Assembly (NCBI GenBank): GCA_003543795.1
Contig: DNBE01000018.1
Span: forward strand, 1-5,897
Direction: 5' to 3'
Source of the DNA: Sutterella sp.
GTDB lineage: Bacteria; Pseudomonadota; Gammaproteobacteria; Burkholderiales; Burkholderiaceae_F
DNA: 5,897 bases
In this document: positions 1 to 4,971 of the stretch, piece after piece
Position numbering within the stretch: the stretch's first letter is position 1
Layout of the letters: every line of letters starts with the position of its first letter
The notes under the pieces: generated by a model
Database searches by the model: none
Told to the model about the DNA's origin: nothing
Seen by the model: the letters and a program-made list of their open reading frames with translations, nothing else
Program-made: the position numbers and the translations under genes

Positions 1-188
1 GCTTCTTGTCGCAACCGTTCCATGTCGCCGAAGTGTTTACCGGTACGCCGGGTAAATACGTCCCGCTCAAAGAAACGATCCGCGGTTTCCGCATGATTGT
101 TGACGGCGAGTGCGACGCGTTGCCCGAACAGGCGTTTTACATGGTGGGCACCATTGACGAAGCGTTCGAGAAGGCGAAGTCGATGTAA
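1..188 (+). CDS. atpD: F1Fo ATP synthase subunit beta, C-terminal end (partial)
   Basis: This is the last ~61 residues of the catalytic beta subunit of the F1 sector of ATP synthase, which makes ATP on the cytoplasmic side of the inner membrane. The gene runs in from the left edge: the frame is open from base 3 with no real start, and the TTG at base 6 is an internal Leu codon. What is seen is the conserved C-terminal helical domain, with [27 protein letters not shown] and [10 protein letters not shown], ending EKAKSM before TAA. These stretches are highly conserved in bacterial AtpD, so the family call is secure. The catalytic P-loop and DELSEED region lie outside the window. atpC follows after 53 bp in the same direction, as in the standard atp operon order, with a strong stem-loop in the gap. 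Confidence 0.98.
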   Translation, partial: FLSQPFHVAEVFTGTPGKYVPLKETIRGFRMIVDGECDALPEQAFYMVGTIDEAFEKAKSM

Positions 189-191
189 TGA

Positions 192-221
192 ATGCCGGTC
201 GAAAGCAATTTCGACCGGTAT
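192..221 (+). other. Intercistronic stem-loop between atpD and atpC
   Basis: The two arms, 192-204 and 209-221, form a 13-bp stem: ten perfect Watson-Crick pairs (195-204 with 209-218), then a G-U pair and two A-T pairs at the base. The loop is GCAA (205-208), a GNRA tetraloop. No T tract follows, so it is unlikely to be an intrinsic terminator. It ends about 10 nt before the atpC ribosome binding site. By inference it could stabilise the upstream mRNA end, mark an RNA-processing point or tune atpC translation. The structure is read directly from the sequence; the role is not shown. Confidence 0.75.
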
Positions 222-241
222 GACCGGATTTGGAGAAGAGT

Positions 242-655
242 ATGTCCACGATTCAAGTAGACGTCGTCAGTGCCGAAGAGCAAATCTTTTCGGGACAGGC
301 CGAATTCGTAGCGCTTCCTGGTGAGTCGGGTGAGCTCGGTATTTTGCCGCAGCATACGCCCCTTATCAGTTTGATCAAACCGGGTTTTGTCAGAATCACT
401 TTACCTGAGACGAAGGAAGTCAAACAGATTTTCGTCGCGGGCGGCGTCATCGAGGTGCAGCCCAATCAGGTGAACGTGCTTGCGGATACCGCCGTTCGTA
501 GTGAAGATCTCGATCGCGCGAAGACCGAGCAAGCGATTGCCGCGGCCAAAGAGGCTAGAAGCAAGGTTACCGACGAGGTCGAAGCGGCCAAACTCGATGC
601 CGAGCTGGCTGTTTTGGTGGCAGAACTTGCCGCGTTACAAAAACTCAAGCGCTAA
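242..655 (+). CDS. atpC: F1Fo ATP synthase subunit epsilon
   Basis: The epsilon subunit belongs to the central stalk of F1, binds gamma and the c-ring, and can inhibit ATP hydrolysis through its C-terminal helices. The 137-residue product has the usual family length. Residues 1-85 form the N-terminal beta-sandwich, with the signature [14 protein letters not shown] at 30-43 and FVAGGVIEV at 64-72. Residues ~88-137 are Ala/Glu/Lys-rich and should form the C-terminal helical hairpin. The ATG at 242 is chosen because a strong Shine-Dalgarno GGAGAAGAG (232-240) lies just before it and the protein then begins [10 protein letters not shown], as family members do. An in-frame TTG at 230 overlaps that Shine-Dalgarno and is rejected. 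It is the last gene of the atp operon, followed by a strong terminator. Confidence 0.98.
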   Translation: MSTIQVDVVSAEEQIFSGQAEFVALPGESGELGILPQHTPLISLIKPGFVRITLPETKEVKQIFVAGGVIEVQPNQVNVLADTAVRSEDLDRAKTEQAIAAAKEARSKVTDEVEAAKLDAELAVLVAELAALQKLKR

Positions 656-680
656 ACAATCGGTTCGCATTCGAAAATCA

Positions 681-719
681 ACGGAGCTTTCGCGAAAGCG
701 TAAAGCTCCGTTTTTTTTT
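681..719 (+). terminator. Rho-independent terminator of the atp operon
   Basis: A 10-bp stem (681-690 with 702-711) continues, past one unpaired T at 701, into a 3-bp CGC/GCG stem closed by a GAAA tetraloop (694-697). Nine T residues run from 711 to 719. It lies 25 nt after the atpC stop. A strong stem, a stable GNRA loop and an uninterrupted T tract make this a textbook intrinsic terminator. It separates the atp operon from the next gene. Confidence 0.95.
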
Positions 720-740
720 CTGCCGAAATGTCTTCTTCCA

Positions 741-749
741 TGAGATAAT
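741..749 (+). promoter_or_regulatory. Extended -10 promoter for the universal stress gene
   Basis: TGAGATAAT matches the extended -10 form TGnTATAAT with one mismatch in the hexamer. No good -35 box is found 16-18 bp upstream (721-726 is TGCCGA), as is common for extended -10 promoters. Transcription would begin near 756, giving a leader of about 22 nt. The site sits just after the atp terminator, where a new promoter is needed. It is predicted from sequence only. Confidence 0.55.
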
Positions 750-777
750 TGCTAGAAATCACATTGGGGAGACAGTT

Positions 778-1158
778 ATGAAAGTTTTGATCTGTACCGA
801 CGGTTCGACGTTAAGCGAAAAAGCCGTTGAGGCCGCAATCGGTGTTGCCAAACCGTTAAACGCAGAACTCGTCGGCATTACGGTCATTGCCGAAGCGAGC
901 TTAAAAGGCGCGCCCGAGACCGTCAAACGCCTCAAACAAATCGAGGAAATGACAAAAGAAGCCGGGCTTGACTGCACGATTAAAGCGGTTGTCGCGCCCG
1001 CGCCCTGGATCGGGATTACCGAAACGGCCAAAGAAGAGGAAGTCGATTTCGTCGTGATGGCCTCTCGCGGCATGGGTTCGATCGGAAGCCTTCTTTTGGG
1101 TAGCGAAACCCAAAAGACGCTCTCTTCAATCGATCGTCCGGTCCTGGTCGTTCGCTAA
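778..1158 (+). CDS. Universal stress protein, UspA family, single domain
   Basis: This is a 126-residue cytoplasmic protein with one Usp alpha/beta domain; such proteins usually act as dimers in stress survival, some of them binding ATP. The N-terminal strand KVLICTDGS places the conserved Asp (D8) at the nucleotide site. The C-terminal part has VVMASRGMGSIGSLLLGSET (92-111), which fits the ATP-binding pattern G-2x-G-9x-G-S except that the first Gly is Ala95; G98, G108 and S109 are present. The last strand is RPVLVVR, typical of the family. The start is supported by a strong Shine-Dalgarno GGGGAGA (766-772), 5 nt before ATG. The gene has its own promoter after the atp terminator, and its stop overlaps that of a convergent gene. 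ATP binding is likely but not certain given Ala95, and the exact paralogue cannot be named. Confidence 0.95.
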   Translation: MKVLICTDGSTLSEKAVEAAIGVAKPLNAELVGITVIAEASLKGAPETVKRLKQIEEMTKEAGLDCTIKAVVAPAPWIGITETAKEEEVDFVVMASRGMGSIGSLLLGSETQKTLSSIDRPVLVVR

Positions 1159-1466
1159 GGCGCGAGTTTTCGAGCGATATCGGCGGGTGTGAGCCCCGAG
1201 ACGGTGACGCGTTTTAAGCGGCTCGAGGTTCCTTGAGCGAGCGTTAGGGCGCTTTTCGGGACGTCGAGCTTTCGGCTTAAAAACCGAATGAGCGCGGCGT
1301 TGGCTTTGCCTTCGGTCGCGGGCGCCGCAAGCGCGAGTTTTAAGCGCCCGTTAAAAGTCCCTAGCACGGCATCCGTTTTGGCGCCGGGTTTAACGTAAAG
1401 TAAAACGGACGGGGCACTCGAGTCGCTCACCCATTCGGGAAGAGCCGAGTCGGAAGGTTCGCTCAT
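1155..1466 (-). CDS. UPF0235 / DUF167 family protein (YggU-like)
   Basis: This 103-residue protein belongs to the small DUF167 family, whose E. coli member is YggU and whose biochemical role is not established. The family core is clear: LLYVKPGAKTDAVLGTFNGRLK, then LAAPATEGKANAALIRFLS, then a C-terminal region with LDVPKSALTLAQGTSSRLKRVTVSG. The first ~20 residues are Ser/Pro-rich and look disordered. The start chosen is the ATG at 1464-1466; a TTG three codons upstream (1473-1475) is also possible, and neither has a good Shine-Dalgarno. It is the only minus-strand gene here. Its TAG stop shares bases with the TAA of the universal stress gene, and its start lies 24 bp from hemE on the other strand. 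In many proteobacteria this family sits next to yggT; no yggT is in this window. Confidence 0.9.
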   Translation of the reverse strand: MSEPSDSALPEWVSDSSAPSVLLYVKPGAKTDAVLGTFNGRLKLALAAPATEGKANAALIRFLSRKLDVPKSALTLAQGTSSRLKRVTVSGLTPADIARKLAP

Positions 1467-1490
1467 AGTTTTCAAACGGTCAATCTTTCT

Positions 1491-2534
1491 ATGTATAAAA
1501 ATGATAATTTCTTGCGCGCGTTAGCTTTTAAGCCTTGCGAGCGCACGCCTGTCTGGCTTATGAGACAGGCAGGGCGTTTCCTGCCTGAGTATAACGCCGT
1601 GCGAGCCAAAGCGGGGTCATTTATGGCGCTTGCGAAGACGCCCGAACTCGCGTGTGAGGTGACGCTTCAGCCCGTGAAGCGCTTCGGGCTTGACGCCGCG
1701 ATTATCTTTTCGGATATCTTGACGATTCCGGACGCCATGGGGCTTGAGCTTTCTTTTGTCGAGAAAAAGGGCCCTGTGTTCGCGAAACCCGTGAGAAACG
1801 AAGACGACGTCAAGAAACTTTTTGTGCCTGATGTCAACCAAGATCTTGCTTACGTGACGGACGCCATCCGTCATACGGTCAAAGCTCTCGCGGGAGAAGT
1901 CCCGTTAATCGGGTTTGCGGGGAGTCCTTTTACGCTTGCTTGCTATATGGTGGAAGGCTCTTCAAGCCCCGACTTTAGAACGGCTAAGCGCATGCTTTAT
2001 GACGCCCCTGAACTTTTTTCTCGCGTGTTAGACATCAATACGCAAAGCGTCACCGACTATCTTTTAGCGCAAATCGAAGCGGGTGTTGCCGCCGTTCAGA
2101 TTTTCGATACCTGGGGCGGGCTTTTAAGTTACGCCGACTACGAACGGTTTTCGTTAGCCTATTTGCGACAAATCATCGCGAAGATTAAAAAACAAGCGCC
2201 CGAAGTCCCCGTCATCATCTTTACGAAAGGGGGCGCCGCGTTTTTAGACGCCCAAATGCAGAGCGGCGCGACCGCGCTCGGGCTTGACGCGACGATTGAT
2301 TTAAAGAAAGCGAAGCGCTTATCGAACCGACGCGTCGCGCTACAAGGAAACCTTGATCCGAGCGTTTTGTTGGCTTCAAAAGACGCGGTTGTCAGCTCGA
2401 CGCGTCGAGTGCTCGAAGCGATCGAAAATCCGCTTCAAGGGGGCTTTATTTTTAATCTCGGGCACGGGGTGGATAAGGATACCCCTCTCGAAAATGTCGC
2501 CGCGCTTATCGAGACGGTGCACGCGTATCGCTAA
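1491..2534 (+). CDS. hemE: Uroporphyrinogen decarboxylase
   Basis: HemE removes four carboxyl groups from uroporphyrinogen III to give coproporphyrinogen III in haem synthesis; it is cytoplasmic and needs no cofactor. The 347 residues match the family's usual length of about 350. Both family signatures are present: PVWLMRQAGR (20-29) and GFAGSPFTLACYMVEG (141-156). Likely active-site residues are R25 and R29, D75 in FSDIL, Y152, the FDTWGG segment (205-210) and H325 in GHGVDKDTP. The ATG at 1491 gives the expected N-terminus, with only ~19 residues before the first signature. There is no visible Shine-Dalgarno: the 15 bases before ATG are pyrimidine-rich. The upstream neighbour is divergent, so hemE must have its own promoter, probably overlapping the neighbour's 5' coding region. 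I found no convincing -35/-10 pair. Confidence 0.98.
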   Translation: MYKNDNFLRALAFKPCERTPVWLMRQAGRFLPEYNAVRAKAGSFMALAKTPELACEVTLQPVKRFGLDAAIIFSDILTIPDAMGLELSFVEKKGPVFAKPVRNEDDVKKLFVPDVNQDLAYVTDAIRHTVKALAGEVPLIGFAGSPFTLACYMVEGSSSPDFRTAKRMLYDAPELFSRVLDINTQSVTDYLLAQIEAGVAAVQIFDTWGGLLSYADYERFSLAYLRQIIAKIKKQAPEVPVIIFTKGGAAFLDAQMQSGATALGLDATIDLKKAKRLSNRRVALQGNLDPSVLLASKDAVVSSTRRVLEAIENPLQGGFIFNLGHGVDKDTPLENVAALIETVHAYR

Positions 2535-2537
2535 GGC

Positions 2538-2568
2538 CTGAAAAAGAAGGATTTGTCCACTTTTTCGG
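2538..2568 (+). terminator. Possible weak terminator hairpin after hemE
   Basis: Four bases after the hemE stop, 2538-2546 can pair with 2560-2568 (nine pairs including one T-G), built on an A5/T5 run. A small inner GGA/TCC stem (2549-2551 with 2556-2558) is closed by TTTG. The stem is mostly A-T and no T tract follows it, so termination would be weak. It could instead be a chance product of A/T-rich sequence. Confidence 0.3.
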
Positions 2569-2639
2569 ATAAAAGGACGCAGGATTTACGAAAAAGAAAA
2601 TTCCTTCAAAATTCAAGGCTTAAAGAAAACGATAAAGTT

Positions 2640-2652
2640 CAAGTTATTGATT
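2640..2652 (-). promoter_or_regulatory. Candidate IHF-binding site
   Basis: On the minus strand this reads AATCAATAACTTG, a full match to the IHF consensus WATCAANNNNTTR. It lies in the AT-rich core, 84 bp left of the first DnaA box. IHF bends DNA sharply and commonly works with DnaA at origins and promoters. A match by chance in AT-rich DNA is possible, so binding is only predicted. Confidence 0.45.
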
Positions 2653-2736
2653 TTTAAGGACAATAAAATATTTTTAGAAAATCGATATTTTGAGGGGGTC
2701 GAGCTTTCGGACAACAAGATACTGAAAACGGGTATT

Positions 2737-2745
2737 TTTTCCACA
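2737..2745 (+). promoter_or_regulatory. DnaA box, second site (TTTTCCACA)
   Basis: This nine-mer differs from the strict DnaA box TTATCCACA at one base and fits the relaxed form TTWTNCACA. It has the same orientation as the perfect box at 2749-2757, start-to-start spacing is 12 bp, and three bases separate them. The tandem arrangement makes cooperative binding plausible. Confidence 0.5.
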
Positions 2746-2748
2746 AAG

Positions 2749-2757
2749 TTATCCACA
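2749..2757 (+). promoter_or_regulatory. DnaA box, perfect consensus (TTATCCACA)
   Basis: TTATCCACA is the strict high-affinity DnaA box, the same as E. coli oriC R1. It lies 44 bp upstream of the priA start codon at the right edge of the AT-rich region. The sequence match is exact; DnaA binding and its effect on priA transcription or replication are inferred. Confidence 0.65.
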
Positions 2758-2801
2758 GGCTCGATAAGCTCATCTAAACGGACGATTTTTAAACGAAAAC
2801 G

Positions 2802-4820
2802 ATGGCGCAAAACGATATTTCTTATGCCGATGTGGCATTAGATATTCCGCATTTACCGGTGCTCACCTATTTAACGGGCGAGCATCCGCTTTCGCGCGGC
2901 CATATCGTTCGTGTCGAAGTCGGTAAAAGGCGTTTAACGGGTATCGTTACACGCGTGCATCAGGACGACCCCGGCCGCGCGGTTAAAGCCGTGGATTTCG
3001 TTTTTGAGGATATCGGCCCGATGCCCTCCGAATGGATGACATTGGTTGAGTTCGCGTCGAAGTACTATCAGCACGGGTTCGGGGAAGTGGGCGTCAGCCA
3101 ATTGCCGCCCTTTTTACGGAAAGCACCCGGCCCTCGCGTGAAGTCGGCTCTGGCGAGCTATCGGAAAGTGAAAGAGCAAGACTCTCAACCTCCCGTTACC
3201 CCGCCCGCGTTAAATGCCGATCAGGAGACCGCGCTTAAAGCCATCTCGAACGCGCGCGGGTATCGACCTTTCGTTTTATTCGGTGTTACGGGGTCGGGTA
3301 AAACCGAAGTGTATTTAAGAGCGATTGAGGCGCTTTTTGCGAGAAACCCGACGGCGCAAGTCTTAATGCTCGTTCCCGAAATTAACTTAACACCGCAACT
3401 TTTGGGGCGCGTTCGCGCGCGGTTTCCGGGTAAACGTGTTTTTTCCATGCATTCGGGATTAAGCGCGGGCGAGCGCATGCGAGCCTTTTTAGCGATGCAC
3501 GAATCGCGCGGCGACGTGCTCGTCGCGACGCGAATGGGGATTTTCGCGAGCCTTCCGAATTTACAAATGGTCATCGTCGACGAAGAGCACGACTTGTCTT
3601 ATAAAGCCGACGACGGGATTCGTTTTCACGCAAGAGACTTAGCCATCGCGCGAGCTTATCAGGCAGGTTGCTCCGTGGTTTTGGGGTCGGCAACACCGTC
3701 GCTTGAAACCTGGGCGCACGTGAAAGCGGGCGACTATACGTTATTGCCGTTACCCGCCAAAGCGGTGCAACCCGCGGCGCCCGCGACGATTCAACTCGTC
3801 GATCCGAGAGCCGAGCCCGTAAGCCATGGTCTCGCGCAAAGCATTATCGAAGCGGTTGACGCGTCCCTTAAGCGTCAAGAGCAAGTTCTCATCTTTATTA
3901 ATCGGCGCGGCTATTCGCCGGTTTTAACGTGTCCCGTTTGCGGGTGGCTCGCCTCTTGTCCGCATTGTTCTGCGCATACTGTTTTCCACAAAATGACGAT
4001 GCGCCAGATTTGTCACCATTGCGGGTTTTCGGAACCCGTTCCCGACGCGTGTCCGGTTTGCGGCAATCAGGATTTGCAAGTCTTGGGGCTCGGAACGCAA
4101 CGCTTAGAAGAATCTCTCGCGAAACTTTGGCCTGCGGCTCGCGTCCTTCGAATCGATGCCGACACAACGCGCGGAAAAAACGGCGCGCAGGCTGCCTTTG
4201 AGGCCGTTCACGCGGGGCAAGCCGATATAGTCGTCGGCACCCAGATGATTGCCAAAGGGCACGACTTTAAAAACGTTTCCACCGTGGTCATTTTGAATGT
4301 CGACGCGCAGATTGCAAGCGGCATCGTCAGAAGTGAGGAACGCGCGTTTATGAACATGATGCAAGTTTCGGGCCGCGCGGGACGCGCGGGTTTGAAAGCA
4401 GACGTTTACGTTCAGACGCGTTTTGGCGATAAACCGCTATTTGAAGCGCTTTCGCGTCAAGACTACGCGGCTTATGCCGACGCGGCGCTCATTGAGCGCG
4501 AAGAAGGCCAATGGCCGCCTTATGTGTTTCAGGCGCTACTTGTCGCGCAAGCGACAACGCTTGACGCGGCGATGCGGTTTTTAGAATCGGCGCGACAGAC
4601 GGCCTTTCAAATCCCTGAAAAAGAGATGCTCGGCATTGCCGTTTATGATGCCGTTCCCATGAATCTCGTGCGTCTGAAAGACAAAGAGCGCGCGCAGCTT
4701 TTAATCGAAGGCGCGACGCGCCCGGCATTAAGCGCTTTTTTACATATCTTTAAGAGCAGGCTTGACGCGACCGGGTCGGGCGTGTCGTGGCATTTAGACG
4801 TCGACCCGCTCGATATTTAA
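2802..4820 (+). CDS. priA: Primosomal protein N', replication restart helicase PriA
   Basis: PriA recognises stalled forks and recombination intermediates and reloads the DnaB helicase. The 672 residues show an N-terminal 3'-DNA-binding domain (~1-105), Walker A GVTGSGKT (161-168), the DEEH box (260-263) and GSATPSLET (295-303). An eight-cysteine zinc-binding region follows (C377, C380, C386, C389, C404, C407, C417, C420). Motif V is GTQMIAKGHDF (479-489), motif VI is QVSGRAGR (521-528), and the end is HLDVDPLDI. E. coli PriA is 732 residues, with its Walker A lysine at 230 against 167 here. Almost the whole length difference therefore falls before the helicase core, where only ~25 residues replace the winged-helix domain. 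The segment around 501-514 (DAQIASGIVRSEER) lacks the usual DFR. ATG 2802 is used because a stop lies at 2790-2792 in frame; there is no Shine-Dalgarno. Confidence 0.98.
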   Translation: MAQNDISYADVALDIPHLPVLTYLTGEHPLSRGHIVRVEVGKRRLTGIVTRVHQDDPGRAVKAVDFVFEDIGPMPSEWMTLVEFASKYYQHGFGEVGVSQLPPFLRKAPGPRVKSALASYRKVKEQDSQPPVTPPALNADQETALKAISNARGYRPFVLFGVTGSGKTEVYLRAIEALFARNPTAQVLMLVPEINLTPQLLGRVRARFPGKRVFSMHSGLSAGERMRAFLAMHESRGDVLVATRMGIFASLPNLQMVIVDEEHDLSYKADDGIRFHARDLAIARAYQAGCSVVLGSATPSLETWAHVKAGDYTLLPLPAKAVQPAAPATIQLVDPRAEPVSHGLAQSIIEAVDASLKRQEQVLIFINRRGYSPVLTCPVCGWLASCPHCSAHTVFHKMTMRQICHHCGFSEPVPDACPVCGNQDLQVLGLGTQRLEESLAKLWPAARVLRIDADTTRGKNGAQAAFEAVHAGQADIVVGTQMIAKGHDFKNVSTVVILNVDAQIASGIVRSEERAFMNMMQVSGRAGRAGLKADVYVQTRFGDKPLFEALSRQDYAAYADAALIEREEGQWPPYVFQALLVAQATTLDAAMRFLESARQTAFQIPEKEMLGIAVYDAVPMNLVRLKDKERAQLLIEGATRPALSAFLHIFKSRLDATGSGVSWHLDVDPLDI

Positions 4821-4847
4821 CTTATCGCGAGCCCCTGAAGACTCCTT

Positions 4848-4853
4848 TATAAT
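4848..4853 (+). promoter_or_regulatory. -10 box of the tRNA-Arg promoter
   Basis: A perfect TATAAT lies 11 bp before the mature 5' end of the tRNA. The best -35 at 17-bp spacing is TCGCGA (4825-4830), only three of six matches to TTGACA. Predicted transcription start is near 4860, leaving a leader of about 5 nt for RNase P to remove. The position in the short gap after priA supports a real promoter. Confidence 0.65.
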
Positions 4854-4864
4854 GACTTGTTACT

Positions 4865-4939
4865 GCCTCCGTGGTGAAGGGGATATCATGCGACCCTCCG
4901 AAGGTCGCGTCACAGGTTCGAGTCCTGTCGGAGGTGCCA
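4865..4939 (+). tRNA. tRNA-Arg (anticodon CCG)
   Basis: A full cloverleaf can be drawn. The acceptor stem is 4865-4871 with 4929-4935. The D stem GTGA/TCAT (4874-4877, 4886-4889) closes an 8-nt loop, and the anticodon stem is CGACC/GGTCG (4891-4895, 4903-4907). The anticodon loop CTCCGAA has CCG at 4898-4900. The T stem ACAGG/CCTGT (4912-4916, 4924-4928) carries loop TTCGAGT. The discriminator is G, and CCA is encoded (4937-4939). It reads the CGG codon for arginine. The D loop can be aligned to place A at position 20, an arginine identity base. One oddity is that the first acceptor pair is G1-U72. ubiE begins 32 nt downstream with no good terminator between. Confidence 0.93.
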
Positions 4940-4971
4940 ATTTGATTTCAAAGGCGTTTTTCTGAAGACCG

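Larger units (their letters stand above)
2535..2801. other. AT-rich intergenic region between hemE and priA
   Basis: By hand count about 92 of 267 bases are G or C (about 34%), and only about 21 of the 100 bases at 2591-2690, while the flanking genes are near half GC. It holds a 10-bp palindrome AAAATATTTT (2665-2674), inverted copies of AAAATAT/ATATTTT (2665-2671 and 2685-2691), an IHF-consensus site and two DnaA boxes near its right end. The short inverted pair GAGCTT/AAGCTC (2701-2706, 2766-2771) flanks the DnaA boxes. Two short open frames here (plus 2647-2841, minus 2613-2810) are low-complexity Lys/Ile/Phe/Ser-rich, have no ribosome binding site or family resemblance, and overlap priA, so I do not call them genes. 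The priA promoter must lie here or upstream, but no clear -35/-10 pair stands out. A DNA-unwinding element or DnaA-controlled promoter are the main possibilities. Confidence 0.7.

Noticed and set aside
230..241. TTG at 230 as the atpC start
   Set aside because: It lies on the Shine-Dalgarno of the ATG at 242 and would add four residues (MEKS) not expected in the family.
1464..1469. CATAGT as a hemE -10 box
   Set aside because: It is four of six matches with no -35 at proper spacing; not enough to call a promoter.
2553..2561. TTGTCCACT after hemE as another DnaA box
   Set aside because: It has two mismatches to TTATCCACA, including the final A, and lies in a possible hairpin; too weak to call.
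2613..2810. Minus-strand 65-codon open frame across the hemE-priA gap
   Set aside because: It overlaps the DnaA boxes and priA start, is low in complexity and has no recognisable domain.
2647..2841. Plus-strand 64-codon open frame across the hemE-priA gap
   Set aside because: Its composition simply reflects AT-rich DNA, it has no ribosome binding site or family resemblance, and it runs into priA in another frame.
3982..3990. A third TTTTCCACA, inside the priA zinc-region coding sequence
   Set aside because: It encodes conserved-context residues (VFHK) in the reading frame, stands alone and is far from the AT-rich gap; a chance match is more likely than a functional DnaA box.
4809..4831. CTCGATA / TATCGCGAG inverted repeat at the priA stop as a terminator
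   Set aside because: The match needs an unpaired insertion, is short and has no T tract.
4941..4960. TTTGA/TCAAA hairpin followed by GGCGTTTT as a tRNA terminator
   Set aside because: The stem is 5 bp of mostly A-T with a 2-nt loop, too small to fold stably, and the T run does not follow it directly.
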